DNA from: Bradyrhizobium frederickii
GTDB taxonomy: Bacteria > Pseudomonadota > Alphaproteobacteria > Rhizobiales > Xanthobacteraceae
DNA: 64,000 bases
Assembly: GCF_004570865.1 (NCBI RefSeq)
Contig: NZ_SPQS01000006.1
Span: forward strand, 62,001 to 126,000
Direction of reading: 5' to 3'
Shown: in pieces, positions 17,482 to 26,099 of the stretch
How positions within the stretch are numbered: the first letter of the stretch is position 1
Layout: the number at the start of each line of letters is the position of its first letter
The notes under the pieces: generated by a model
What the model was told of the DNA's origin: nothing
The model's database searches: none
Seen by the model: the letters and a program-made list of their open reading frames with translations, nothing else
Program-made: the position numbers and the translations under genes

Positions 17482-18837
17482 CACGCGGTTGCGGCCGTCG
17501 TGCTTGGCGCGGTAGAGCGCGGTGTCGGCGCGCTTGAGGACGTCGGCGACCGCCTCGCCCTTTCGCTCCAGCGTGGTGAGGCCGATCGAGATCGTGACCT
17601 CGATGCGCATGGCGCCCTTGTGGATCGCGAACGGCTCGCCCGCGATCGAGCGGCGCAGGCGCTCGGCGACCATGCCGGCGACGTGCAGATCGGTCTCCGG
17701 CATCACGATGACGAACTCCTCGCCGCCGTAGCGGCAGGCGAGATCAATGCCGCGGATCGACTTGCGCACCCGCACGGCGAATTCGCGCAGCACGTCGTCG
17801 CCGGCGTCGTGGCCGTAATTGTCGTTGATCGACTTGAAGAAGTCGATGTCCAGGATCATCAGCGCCAGGGGCTTGCCGCGAGTCGCGGCCTGCTCGGCGA
17901 GCGTTGCCAGATGGCTCTCCATGTAGCGGCGATTGTGCAGGCCGGTGAGCGCGTCGGTGATCGCCATCTCGATCGAGTTCTGCACGTTGTCGCGAAGATG
18001 ATCGGTGTAGCGGCGGCGGCGGATCTGGGTGCGGGCGCGCGCCAACAGCTCGGTCTTGTCGATGGGACGCAGCAAATAGTCGTTGACGCCGATCTCGAGG
18101 CCGCGGAGCAGCCGCGTCGCGTTCTCGGGGTCGGCGATCGCCAGGATCGGCACGTGGCGCGTGCGCTCCAGCGAGCGCGCCTGGCTGCAGAGGCGGAGGC
18201 CGTCGAAATTGTTGAGGTCGAGCGAGACGATCAGCAGGTCGTAATTGCCCTCGGCGGCGTGGAACAGCGCCTCCGTCGGGTTCGGCTCCACGTCGATCGT
18301 GTGCTCGGCGGCGAGGATGGTCGCCAGCCGCTCGTAGGAGGACTGGCGGTCGTCGACCAGGAGAATGCGGCCGCCCTTGCCGGTGTCGGAGACGGCGCTG
18401 CGCTCGGGCGCCTGCATGCCGATCTCGAGCGAGGTGATGGCGCGCATGCGCAGCTCGTCGGTCATCATCTTCAGCCGCGTCAGCGAGCGCACGCGCGCGA
18501 TCAGCACGACGTCGGAGACGGGCTTGGTCAGGAAATCATCGGCGCCGGCCTCGAGCCCGCGATTGCGGTCGGAGGGACTGTCGAGTGCCGTGACCATGAC
18601 GACGGGAATGTGATGCGTGGCCGGGTCGGATTTGATGCGGCGGCAGACTTCGAAGCCGTCCATGTCAGGCATCATCACGTCGAGCAGGATGATGTCGCAT
18701 TCGGCGCGATGGCAGATCGCCAGCGCCTCGGTGCCGTTCGAGGCGGTCATCACGTCGAAATATTCGGCGGAAAGGCGGGCCTCGAGCAGCTTGACGTTGG
18801 CAGGAACGTCATCGACGACCAGGATACGCGCAGACAC
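17464..18837 (-). CDS. pleD: Diguanylate cyclase response regulator PleD
   Basis: 457 aa with the PleD architecture REC-REC-GGDEF. REC1 (about 1-120) has the acidic pair D9/D10 and phosphoacceptor D53 (LLDVMMPDMDG). REC2 (about 155-275) has serine where the phosphoacceptor should be (IVSLDLNNFDG), so it is a degenerate dimerisation domain, as in Caulobacter PleD. The cyclase active site is RYGGEEF, and the inhibitory I-site RGID lies five residues before it. The enzyme makes c-di-GMP from GTP when phosphorylated, controlling the motile-to-sessile cell-cycle change. It is 14 bp downstream of divK and co-transcribed with it. Confidence 0.96.
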   Translation of the reverse strand: MSARILVVDDVPANVKLLEARLSAEYFDVMTASNGTEALAICHRAECDIILLDVMMPDMDGFEVCRRIKSDPATHHIPVVMVTALDSPSDRNRGLEAGADDFLTKPVSDVVLIARVRSLTRLKMMTDELRMRAITSLEIGMQAPERSAVSDTGKGGRILLVDDRQSSYERLATILAAEHTIDVEPNPTEALFHAAEGNYDLLIVSLDLNNFDGLRLCSQARSLERTRHVPILAIADPENATRLLRGLEIGVNDYLLRPIDKTELLARARTQIRRRRYTDHLRDNVQNSIEMAITDALTGLHNRRYMESHLATLAEQAATRGKPLALMILDIDFFKSINDNYGHDAGDDVLREFAVRVRKSIRGIDLACRYGGEEFVIVMPETDLHVAGMVAERLRRSIAGEPFAIHKGAMRIEVTISIGLTTLERKGEAVADVLKRADTALYRAKHDGRNRVVSQAA

Positions 18838-18851
18838 TGTGAACTCACTTC

Positions 18852-19217
18852 CTATCCGATAAAACGCCGGACCGTCTCAATGAATTTGCCGACCGAGATC
18901 GGCTTGGACAAATAGGCCTCGCAGCCGCCCTCGCGGATGCGTTCTTCGTCGCCCTTCATCGCGAATGCCGTGACCGCGACGACGGGAATGGAACGCAGCT
19001 CCGGATCGTCCTTGATCCAGCGCGTCACCTCCAGCCCGGAAACCTGAGGCAGCTGGATATCCATCAGCACCAGGTCGGGCCGCATCTTGCGAACGAGGTC
19101 GAGCGCCTCGTAGCCGTTGCTAGTGCCGGAGGTCTGGTAGCCGTGCGCCTCCAACAGGTCGCGGAAGAGCTTCATGTTGAGCTCGTTGTCTTCCACGATC
19201 AGGACGGTCTTGGCCAT
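18852..19217 (-). CDS. divK: Single-domain cell-cycle response regulator DivK
   Basis: 121 aa, one receiver domain only. Phosphoacceptor D53 ([11 protein letters not shown]), acidic pocket E9/D10, switch Thr in [14 protein letters not shown] and Lys in YLSKPIS. The run [20 protein letters not shown] is nearly invariant in DivK. In Caulobacter, phospho-DivK binds DivL and the kinases PleC/DivJ and lowers CtrA activity; the same role is expected here. It is the first gene of the divK-pleD operon. Confidence 0.97.
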   Translation of the reverse strand: MAKTVLIVEDNELNMKLFRDLLEAHGYQTSGTSNGYEALDLVRKMRPDLVLMDIQLPQVSGLEVTRWIKDDPELRSIPVVAVTAFAMKGDEERIREGGCEAYLSKPISVGKFIETVRRFIG

Positions 19218-19407
19218 CCCGCCCTCCCGATTGGTCCGAAGGACCGGTCCATGTGACGCCTCAGACGCCGCTTTCCGGCGTTTCGAAAACTGGATTCAAA
19301 CTAGCCTCAGATTCGCTTGAGTTTCGTTAAACCCGAGGGTCGACTTTCTGCGATGTGGTTTCCAGTTGCTTGTCTGGGGTCGGAAGACTCAGAGGCGAGA
19401 CTCGGGC

Positions 19408-19767
19408 ATGATGCAAAGTAGACACCGAAAGTTAACGGAAAGGCAAATTGTCCCCTTGAAAAAGCCTGTTCACAACCCCCGCGAAGTCGCTGAAATCGTT
19501 GCGATTCAGGCCCTGTCCTTCGTCGCGAGCGAACCTGAGCGGCTGGGCCTGTTCCTGGCTGAGACAGGGGTCGGTCCGGAGACCCTGCGCAATGCCGCCG
19601 CGGACCCCAATTTCCTGCTCAGTGTGCTCGATTTCGTGATGCGGGACGATGCCACCGTGAAGGCCTTTGCCGGCTCCGTCGAGCTGCATCCGACCAACGT
19701 CGCCGCAGCGCGGCAGGTCCTCGGCGACGCGCTCGGCGACCCCTCCTGGGAGCGCGACGTGCCGTGA
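19408..19767 (+). CDS. DUF3572 family protein
   Basis: 119 aa, cytosolic. The conserved core reads EVAEIVAIQALSFVASEPER, LGLFLAETGV, and FLLSVLDFVMRDDATVKAFA, the DUF3572 signature. The function is unknown; the gene normally sits beside divK/pleD and dinB in Rhizobiales, as here. A UUG at 19450 is an alternative start. Its stop overlaps the GTG start of dinB (GTGA at 19764-19767), so the two are translationally coupled. Confidence 0.88.
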   Translation: MMQSRHRKLTERQIVPLKKPVHNPREVAEIVAIQALSFVASEPERLGLFLAETGVGPETLRNAAADPNFLLSVLDFVMRDDATVKAFAGSVELHPTNVAAARQVLGDALGDPSWERDVP

Positions 19768-21053
19768 CCGTCCCCGACCCGGCCGGGCCGCGCTGCTTCT
19801 GCCGGGATTGTCTGGCCGATCTGGGTATGGGGGTGCGGCGCTGCTCGGCCTGCGGTTCCCCTCGCCTCGTCCGCCACCGGGCACTGGCGGGCCTGACCAT
19901 CGCCCATATCGACTGCGACGCCTTCTACGCCACGGTCGAGAAGCGGGACAACCCCGACATCGCCGACAAGCCGGTCATCATCGGCGGCGGCAAGCGCGGC
20001 GTGGTGTCGGCCGCCTGCTACATCGCGCGCACCTATGGCGTGCGCTCGGCGATGCCGATGTTTCGGGCACTCGAAGCCTGCCCGCATGCGATCGTGATCC
20101 CGCCCGACATGGCGAAATATGTCCGGGTCGGCCGCGAGGTGCGCCAGGCCATGCAGGCGCTGACGCCGCTGGTCGAGCCGCTCTCGATCGACGAGGCCTT
20201 CCTCGATCTCTCCGGCACCGAACGCGTGCACGGCATGATCCCGGCCAAGGTGCTGGCGCGCTTTGCCCGCGAGGTCGAGCGCGACATCGGCATCTCCGTC
20301 TCGGTCGGCCTGTCCTGCAACAAGTTCCTGGCCAAGATCGCCTCCGACCTCGACAAGCCGCGCGGCTTTGCCGCGCTCGACCAGGAGGAGGCGCGCGCGA
20401 TGCTGGCGGACAAGCCGGTCGGCTTCATCTTCGGCGTCGGCCCCGCCACGCAGGAGCGCCTCGTGCAGCGCGGCTTCCGCATCATCGCCGATTTGCAGAA
20501 GGCCGACGAGATCGAGATGATGCGGCAGTTTCCGAGCGACGGCCGCAGGCTGTGGCGACTCGCGCGCGGCATCGACGACCGCCGCGTCGAGCCTGACCGC
20601 GGCGCCAAGACCATCTCCAGCGAAACCACCTTCGAGACCGACATCCGCGATTTCGCGACGCTGGAGAAGATCCTGTGGCGGCTGTGCGAGAAGACCTCGT
20701 CGCGGCTCAAGAGCGGCGAGCTCGCCGGCTCGACCGTCACGCTGAAGCTGAAGACCGCCGATTTCCGCCAGCGCACCCGCTCGCAGTCGATCGCCGCCCC
20801 GACGCAGCTCGCCGCGAAGATCTTCTCGATCTGCCGCGAGATGCTGGCCAAGGAGATCGACGGCACCGCTTTCCGCCTGATGGGCGCCGGCGTCAGCGCG
20901 CTGCGCGAGGGCTCGCCCGCCGACGACACCGACATGCTCGACCGCCGCGCCGCGCATGCCGAGCGCGCGGTGGACAGCCTGCGCAAGAAGTTCGGCAGCG
21001 CCGCGGTGATCCGCGGCATCGCCTATGAGGGCCCGGAGAAGGCACCGGAGTGA
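19764..21053 (+). CDS. dinB: DNA polymerase IV with an N-terminal zinc-ribbon-like extension
   Basis: 429 aa Y-family translesion polymerase. The polymerase begins at about residue 45 (IAHIDCDAFYATVEKRDNP) and has the catalytic carboxylates in that motif and in LSIDEAFLDLSG, the HhH region (GVGPATQERLVQRG), and a little-finger domain (TISSETTFETDI onward). The first 45 residues carry two cysteine pairs, CRDC and CSAC, which E. coli DinB lacks; alphaproteobacterial relatives often have them. There is no clear beta-clamp motif at the end. It is coupled to the DUF3572 gene by a 4-bp overlap. Confidence 0.94.
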   Translation: MTVPDPAGPRCFCRDCLADLGMGVRRCSACGSPRLVRHRALAGLTIAHIDCDAFYATVEKRDNPDIADKPVIIGGGKRGVVSAACYIARTYGVRSAMPMFRALEACPHAIVIPPDMAKYVRVGREVRQAMQALTPLVEPLSIDEAFLDLSGTERVHGMIPAKVLARFAREVERDIGISVSVGLSCNKFLAKIASDLDKPRGFAALDQEEARAMLADKPVGFIFGVGPATQERLVQRGFRIIADLQKADEIEMMRQFPSDGRRLWRLARGIDDRRVEPDRGAKTISSETTFETDIRDFATLEKILWRLCEKTSSRLKSGELAGSTVTLKLKTADFRQRTRSQSIAAPTQLAAKIFSICREMLAKEIDGTAFRLMGAGVSALREGSPADDTDMLDRRAAHAERAVDSLRKKFGSAAVIRGIAYEGPEKAPE

Positions 21054-21074
21054 ACGACGAAGAGTATCCGTTCC

Positions 21075-21184
21075 GTCATCCTGAGGTGCGAGCCCTGGCG
21101 AGCCTCGAAGGATGAACGGCCGAGATGCAGCAGGGCCGTGCATCCTTCGAGGCCTCCGCCAATGCTCCGGCGCCTCAGGATGAC
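21075..21184. repeat. Intergenic palindromic repeat, GTCATCCTGAGG family
   Basis: Terminal repeats GTCATCCTGAGG (21075-21086) and CCTCAGGATGAC (21173-21184) with internal CCTCGAAGGATG/CATCCTTCGAGG pairing. It fills the space between dinB and the ACT gene. Same family as 157-278. Confidence 0.85.
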
Positions 21185-21204
21185 GGGTCTGAGAAGGAGC
21201 GACC

Positions 21205-21604
21205 GTGACGGGTGAATGCGATCTCGCTGCGCTACTGAGGCACATCAAGCCCGAGCTGCGGCCGGGCATCTTCGTGTTCTGCACGATCCCGGCAAATGAG
21301 AGCATTCCGGCGGCGATCAGCCCTCTGCTGACGTTTCGCGAGCAGGAAGGCACGACGCTGGTGATCCCTCATGAAGAGGCTGAAGCCGCGGGACTAGGCT
21401 ATGCGTTCGCCTCACGCCTGATCACCCTGACGGTTCACTCCGCGCTCGATGCGGTCGGCTTTCTGGCGGCCGTCACCTCAGGTCTGGCCGAAGCCGGCAT
21501 CAGCGTGAATGCCGTTTCGGCGTTCCATCATGACCATCTCTTCGTGCCCGTTGACAGGGTGGACGAAAGCGATGGCGGTTCTACAAGAGCTGTCAGCAGA
21601 GTAG
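21205..21604 (+). pseudogene. ACT-domain protein gene with a 1-base frameshift near its 3' end
   Basis: The reading frame gives MTGECDLAALLRHIKPELRP ... LTVHSALDAVGFLAAVTSGL ... FHHDHLFVPVDRVDE, an ACT-like small-molecule-binding domain of the short stand-alone group. After VDE the frame reads SDGGSTRAVSR and runs 80 residues into an intergenic repeat (to 21840). If one A of the AAA at 21566-21568 is removed, the sequence reads DEAMAVLQELSAE and stops at TAG 21602-21604, the expected end of a 132-aa protein. I infer a single-base insertion (or a sequencing error). Most of the domain is intact, so it may still function. Confidence 0.7.
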
Positions 21605-21682
21605 GATGGGTAGAGCGCAGCGAAACCCATCAAGCTCTTTCCGGGCGAGAGGATGGGTTTCGCTGCGCTCTACCCATCCTAC
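21601..21682. repeat. Long perfect inverted repeat / bidirectional terminator
   Basis: 31-bp arms starting GTAGGATGGGTAGAGCGCAG (21601-21631 and 21652-21682) are exact inverse complements with a 20-bp loop. The element lies between convergent genes, and its first bases supply the ancestral stop codon of the ACT gene. The hairpin is strong enough to end transcription from both sides. Confidence 0.9.
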
Positions 21683-21689
21683 AGTCAGT

Positions 21690-22091
21690 TCAATCCGCGA
21701 CCGCAATCGCCTCGATCTCGATCAGCCATTCCGGCGCGGCGAGCGCGGAGACGCCGACAAGCGTGGATGCCGGCGGCTCCATGCCTTCGAAGAAGGCCGA
21801 GCGGGCCTTGCCGATGATCGGCCGCAGCTCCGGCTTGTAGTTCACGACGAAGGTTGTGATCTTGACGATGTTGGAATAGCTCGCGCCGGCCGCCTTCAAC
21901 GCGTGGCCGAGGTTCTGCATCACCTGCGTGGTCTGCGCGGCGATATCCCCCTCGCCGACGATCCGTCCCTCCTCGTCCACCGAGACCTGGCCCGAGATGT
22001 AGATGGTGCGCGCGCCTGAGGCGGTGACGACGTGGGAGTAAGCGGGATTGTGATGCAGGCCGCTGGGGCGAAGATGGTCGAGCTTGGGCAT
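21690..22091 (-). CDS. RidA family protein
   Basis: About 133 aa. RidA/YjgF proteins deaminate reactive enamines and imines from amino-acid metabolism. The fold is recognised from TIYISGQVSVDEEGRIVG, AQTTQVMQNLGHALKAAGAS, VKITTFVVNY and RPIIGKARSAFF. The usual catalytic Arg of the RidA subfamily is not seen at its normal place (the segment reads PPASTLVGVSALA), so it is probably an Rid4-7-type member with another activity. ATG 22091 has GGGAG upstream; a longer start at 22196 would add a good signal peptide (MRLFSAVLLRALTGLALCS), making it exported, and cannot be excluded. Confidence 0.85.
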   Translation of the reverse strand: MPKLDHLRPSGLHHNPAYSHVVTASGARTIYISGQVSVDEEGRIVGEGDIAAQTTQVMQNLGHALKAAGASYSNIVKITTFVVNYKPELRPIIGKARSAFFEGMEPPASTLVGVSALAAPEWLIEIEAIAVAD

Positions 22092-22201
22092 GGGCTGGCT
22101 CCCTGAGGTTTTTGGTTGGGAGAGAGCGTAGCTGGGGAGAGAGCAGAGAGCCAGTCCCGTCAAGGCGCGGAGCAGCACGGCGGAGAAAAGGCGCATAGTG
22201 C

Positions 22202-22266
22202 CGTGCCCACGATCTTTCTCAATGGCAACAGATGGTGGGCACGCTACGCTTTGCCCACCCTACGGC
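22202..22266. repeat. Short inverted repeat (GTGGGCACG family)
   Basis: CGTGCCCAC (22202-22210) pairs with GTGGGCACG (22235-22243), and GGTGGGC pairs with GCCCACC just after it. The right part, ending in GCCCACCCTACGG, is like a half of the GTAGGATGGGT element at 21601. Confidence 0.6.
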
Positions 22267-22286
22267 ACCGCGCGCGGAAATCGCCC

Positions 22287-23132
22287 TCAATTGCAGGGCT
22301 TGCTGTCCTTGACGTCGAACTTGCCCATCGCGCCGGAAATCACGAAGTCGTTGTAGTCGAGCACGAGCTGGCGCGAAACGCCGTTCTCGTACAGCTCGAA
22401 CGCCATCGCATAGACCGGCGTCTGCTCGCCCTCCTTCTGCTGGGCGTCGCGGTCGAAATAGCTGACGGTGACCGGCCAGCGCTTGAGCGATTTCATGTGC
22501 TCGTCCGACGTCGACGGATCGGCGGAGGTGGGACGGTCGGCGGGGATCGGCTGGCCGATCACGGTCAGCGTGTTGTAGACCTTCTGGCCGTCGTCGGAGC
22601 CGTCATAGACCGAGAGCTCGAGCAGCGATTTGCCGTCCCTGGCGGCGGCGATGATGCGCTGGATCTGCTCGGTCGGGAACACGATCGTGCCGTCGAGGGT
22701 AAAACTCTTCGGCGCCGGCAGCTTCAGCTTGACGTTGATGTGGTCGCCGTCGCGCTCGGCCGTGCCGTCGACCCGGCCGGCATCGGCCTCGTTCATGCGC
22801 GTCTCGATCTTGAAGCGGTAGCTCTTGCCGGCGGCGTCCTCCCAGGAATTGGAACGGAGGTCGCTGAGCGTGACCTTGCCCTCGCCGCTGTCGAGCTCGG
22901 ACACCTGGCGGAATTCGGACGTGTAGCCCTCGCACGCGCTTCCGGTGAAGTTGTAGAGGATGCGGCCGCGCGCGCTGTTGACCGAGTTGGAGCGCGATTT
23001 CACCAGGCTGAGGTCATAGAGCGCCTGGTGCGGCAGGAACGGACCATTGGCGGCCTGCGCGCCCCCGCCGAGGCCGAAGCTGGCCGCCGCGAGCGCCATC
23101 ACACCGAGCGAAGTCCGGAAAAGGTGCACCAT
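22287..23132 (-). CDS. eipB: Cell envelope integrity protein EipB (DUF1849)
   Basis: 281 aa, periplasmic. A signal peptide (MVHLFRTSLGVMALAAASFG, cleavage near AQA) precedes the mature protein, which starts PFLPHQALYDLSL, the DUF1849 hallmark. Conserved parts are GRILYNFTGSACEGYT, FPTEQIQRIIAAARDG and VSYFDRDAQQKEGEQTPVY. Two cysteines (in SACEGY and the C-terminal KPCN) are positioned for the disulfide reported for Brucella EipB, a beta-spiral protein that supports cell-envelope stability. The start is set by AAGGAA 6-7 bases upstream; a longer frame to 23219 lacks a signal peptide at its start. Confidence 0.92.
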   Translation of the reverse strand: MVHLFRTSLGVMALAAASFGLGGGAQAANGPFLPHQALYDLSLVKSRSNSVNSARGRILYNFTGSACEGYTSEFRQVSELDSGEGKVTLSDLRSNSWEDAAGKSYRFKIETRMNEADAGRVDGTAERDGDHINVKLKLPAPKSFTLDGTIVFPTEQIQRIIAAARDGKSLLELSVYDGSDDGQKVYNTLTVIGQPIPADRPTSADPSTSDEHMKSLKRWPVTVSYFDRDAQQKEGEQTPVYAMAFELYENGVSRQLVLDYNDFVISGAMGKFDVKDSKPCN

Positions 23133-23379
23133 GTCTATTCCTTGGGGACGCGTCCTTGCGAAGCGCAGATTCGACATTTTAATGACCGTTCCATTGCGTC
23201 GCAACTGAGGCCGTTTCACGTAAAGTTGCGGCCCTGGTGCTGAACCTGCTGGCCGACCTCAACAAAATACGGCCCCTTCCGGTTGCTTGCATGTGGCGGC
23301 CCGATGGGCGAAACAGGGCGCGCCCGGCCACTTTTGCGGACGCGCCGGGGCGAATGATTTTTGGACAACGAGGTCGGAC

Positions 23380-23847
23380 ATGGCGGGCACGGTCGAGCAG
23401 AAGCTGGCGGAACAGGGCATCAAGCTGCATGAGGCCCCGACCCCCGTCGCCAATTACGTCCCGTTCGTGCGCACCGGCAACCTGCTGTTCGTCTCCGGCC
23501 AGGTCTGTTTCGATCCCGCCGGCAAGCTGATCGCCAAGGGCAAGCTCGGCGCCGGCGTCTCCATCGAGGACGGCGCCGCGGCCGCCCGCGGCTGCGCGGT
23601 GAACCTGCTGGCCCAGGTCAAGGCGGCGCTCGGCGATCTCGACAAGGTGGTGCGCGTGGTGCGCCTCGGCGGCTTCATCAACTCGGCGCCGGACTTCCTG
23701 GACGGGCCGAAGGTGCTCAACGGCGCCTCCGACCTGATGGTCGCCGCCTTCGGCGACAAGGGCCGCCATGCCCGCACCACCGTCGGCGTCGCCTCGCTGC
23801 CGGCCGATGCCGCGGTCGAGGTCGACGGCGTGTTCGAGGTCGCCTGA
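23380..23847 (+). CDS. RidA family protein
   Basis: 155 aa of the RidA/YjgF/TdcF fold, longer-form group common in alphaproteobacteria. Recognised from LLFVSGQVCFDPAGKLIAKG, AARGCAVNLLAQVKAALGDL, VVRLGGFINSAPDF and HARTTVGVASLPADAAVEVD, the last with the Arg that binds the substrate carboxylate. It probably hydrolyses reactive imines. It is 6 bp before the GDPD gene, so they are an operon. The second RidA paralogue is 1.3 kb away on the other strand, separated by eipB. Confidence 0.92.
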   Translation: MAGTVEQKLAEQGIKLHEAPTPVANYVPFVRTGNLLFVSGQVCFDPAGKLIAKGKLGAGVSIEDGAAAARGCAVNLLAQVKAALGDLDKVVRVVRLGGFINSAPDFLDGPKVLNGASDLMVAAFGDKGRHARTTVGVASLPADAAVEVDGVFEVA

Positions 23848-23853
23848 CGCGAC

Positions 23854-24600
23854 ATGCGCGCGCCTGATTGGCTGACAGCCCGGCCGGTCGCCCATCGCGG
23901 CCTGCATGACATCTCCCGTGGCATCGTCGAAAATATGCCCGGCGCGGTCAAAGCCGCGATCGCAGGCAATTTCGCGATCGAGGTCGACATCCAGCTCTCC
24001 GCCGACGGCGAGGCCATGGTGCATCACGACCATGCCCTCGGCCGCCTCACCGAGGCCACCGGCGACGTGATCTCGAAGACCGCCGCCGAGCTGAAGGCGA
24101 TCAGGTTCAAGGACACGCCCGAGCGGATGATGTCGCTGACCGACCTTTGCGCCCTCGTCGCCGGCCGCGTGCCGCTGGTGATCGAGGTGAAGAGCCATTT
24201 TGGCGGCGACCGCAAGCTGGTGAAGCGGATGGCCGAGGTGCTGGCGTCCTATGAGGGGCCAGCCGTCGGCATGTCCTTCGATCCCGACCAGGTGCTGGCC
24301 CTGCGCGAGCTGTTGCCCTCCCGTCCGCGCGGCATCGTCGCGCAGCGGACCTATGAGGACGATTACTGGGCCAGGCTCACGCGGGAGCAGCGCGACAGCA
24401 TGCTGTACCTGCGCCACGGCCTTCGCACCCAACCCCATTTCGTGGCCTTTCGGGTCGACGACCTGCCGGCCCCCGCCCCCTGGATCGCCCGCAACGCCTT
24501 CGGCTGCGCCCTGCTCGGCTGGACCGTCCGCACCCCCGAGCAGCGGACCCGGGTCGGGCAGTGCGCGGACCAGATGATTTTTGAAGGGTTCGTGCCGTAG
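23854..24600 (+). CDS. Glycerophosphodiester phosphodiesterase family protein
   Basis: 248 aa, TIM-barrel fold, no signal peptide, so cytosolic (UgpQ-like). The family motifs are VAHRGLHDI (catalytic His), FAIEVDIQLSADGEAMVHHD (metal-binding E and D, second catalytic His), and PLVIEVKSHFGG. It hydrolyses glycerophosphodiesters to sn-glycerol 3-phosphate and an alcohol. Near the C terminus, LLGWTVRTPEQRTRVGQCAD matches the usual end (WTVN...). It is in an operon with the upstream RidA gene. Confidence 0.9.
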   Translation: MRAPDWLTARPVAHRGLHDISRGIVENMPGAVKAAIAGNFAIEVDIQLSADGEAMVHHDHALGRLTEATGDVISKTAAELKAIRFKDTPERMMSLTDLCALVAGRVPLVIEVKSHFGGDRKLVKRMAEVLASYEGPAVGMSFDPDQVLALRELLPSRPRGIVAQRTYEDDYWARLTREQRDSMLYLRHGLRTQPHFVAFRVDDLPAPAPWIARNAFGCALLGWTVRTPEQRTRVGQCADQMIFEGFVP

Positions 24601-24617
24601 GCTTGGCTCCCTCCACC

Positions 24618-24702
24618 GTCATTGCGAGCGCAGCGAAGCAATCCAGGATCCCTCCGCGGAGAGACTCTGGATTGCTTCGTCGCAAGGGCTCCTCGCAATG
24701 AC
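24618..24702. repeat. Intergenic palindromic repeat, GTCATTGCGAG family
   Basis: Ends GTCATTGCGAG and CTCGCAATGAC, interior GAAGCAATCCAG/CTGGATTGCTTC pairing around CCTCCGCGGAG. Nearly the same as 26542-26632. Confidence 0.9.
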
Positions 24703-24776
24703 GGCGGTGGTGGCCGCTCGACCTGCGCCTCCCCACCCCCTTGAAGTCGCTGGTGCAATGCACGATCTTGGGCCCG

Positions 24777-26033
24777 ATGGCATCATCCGAAATGACCCTG
24801 GAGGCTGTACCGTCCATTGGCGAGGTCTCGCCCGGGGATTGGGACGCCTGCGCCAATCCCGGCAAGGCCCTTACCGAAAAGGCCTGCAACGGGCATGGCC
24901 CGGGAACCTCATCTCTCCCTTCAGGCGATTCCCTCGGCCTCTCAAGACCTGCCTATAACCCCTTCGTCTCCCACGCCTTTCTTTCCGCAATTGAGAAATC
25001 GGGTTCGGCGACCATCCGCACCGGCTGGGGCCCGCGGCATCTCGTGGCCAGGATCGATGGCCGCGTCGCCGGAATCGTGCCCTGCTATCTGAAATCGCAT
25101 TCCCAAGGTGAGTACGTCTTCGACCGCGGCTGGGCGGACGCTTATGAGCGCGCCGGCGGGCGCTATTATCCGAAGCTCCAGGTCTCGGTTCCCTTCACCC
25201 CGGCGACGGGTCCGCGGCTCCTGGTCCGCGACGGCGTCGACCGCGAGCGGATCATGGATGCATTGGCGAGCGGGCTGGTGGCGCTGTGCGGCGTCAGCAA
25301 GGCCTCCTCGGTGCACGTCACCTTCGCGCGCGAGGCGGAATGGAAGCTGCTCGCCAAGCACGGCTTCCTGCAGCGCACCGACCAGCAGTTCCATTGGCAC
25401 AATGAGGGCTTTGCGAGCTTCGACGATTTCCTGGCGACGCTGAACTCGCGACACCGCAAATCGATCAAGCGCGAGCGGCGCGACGCGCTGGCCGCGGGCA
25501 TCACCATCCACTGGCTCACCGGCAAGGACATCACCGAGGAGGCCTGGGACGCCTTCTTCGAATTCTACATGGAGACCGGCTCACGCAAATGGGGCCGGCC
25601 TTACCTGACGCGGGAATTCTTCTCGTTGATCGGCGAGACGATGAGCGCGGACGTGCTGCTGGTGATGGCCCGCCGCAACAATCGCTGGATCGCGGGCGCG
25701 ATCAACTTCATCGGCTCGGACACGCTGTTCGGCCGCAACTGGGGCGCGGTCGAGCATCATCCGTTCCTGCATTTCGAGGTCTGCTATTACCAGGCGATCG
25801 ACTTCGCCATCAAACGCGGCCTCACGCATGTCGAGGCCGGCGCGCAAGGCGAGCACAAGATCGCGCGCGGCTACCTGCCGCGCACCACCCATTCCGCCCA
25901 CTTCATCGCCGATCCGGGCCTGCGCCGTGCCATCGACGATTACCTCAAGCGCGAGCGCGCCTATGTCGCCGAGGCCGGACGGGAGCTCGCCGAGCTCGGC
26001 CCGTTCCGCAAGGGCGCCGACGAGGCGCCTTGA
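24777..26033 (+). CDS. GNAT-fold acyltransferase, DUF482 (FemAB-like) family
   Basis: 418 aa, cytosolic. The N-terminal part (YNPFVSHAFLSAIEKSGSAT) and the run RKSIKRERRDALAAGITIHW identify the DUF482 family, a double-GNAT fold related to FemAB peptidyltransferases and sometimes labelled peptidoglycan biosynthesis. Later conserved parts are FFEFYMETGSRKWGRPYLTR and GAQGEHKIARGYLPRTTHSA. The exact reaction is not established. ATG 24777 is the family-like start; an in-frame TTG at 24741 lies closer to the repeat. It is followed by the HIT gene 66 bp on. Confidence 0.88.
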   Translation: MASSEMTLEAVPSIGEVSPGDWDACANPGKALTEKACNGHGPGTSSLPSGDSLGLSRPAYNPFVSHAFLSAIEKSGSATIRTGWGPRHLVARIDGRVAGIVPCYLKSHSQGEYVFDRGWADAYERAGGRYYPKLQVSVPFTPATGPRLLVRDGVDRERIMDALASGLVALCGVSKASSVHVTFAREAEWKLLAKHGFLQRTDQQFHWHNEGFASFDDFLATLNSRHRKSIKRERRDALAAGITIHWLTGKDITEEAWDAFFEFYMETGSRKWGRPYLTREFFSLIGETMSADVLLVMARRNNRWIAGAINFIGSDTLFGRNWGAVEHHPFLHFEVCYYQAIDFAIKRGLTHVEAGAQGEHKIARGYLPRTTHSAHFIADPGLRRAIDDYLKRERAYVAEAGRELAELGPFRKGADEAP

Positions 26034-26099
26034 CGGTTTGCCGTTGCTGGTGACAGTAAGCGCAAAATTCCAGGCGCAGAGTTCTCGGGAGCCGCCAAC

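Noticed and set aside
21205..21840. A genuine 211-aa ACT protein
   Set aside because: The last 80 residues are translated repeat sequence and the antisense of the RidA gene; a one-base insertion explains the extension better.
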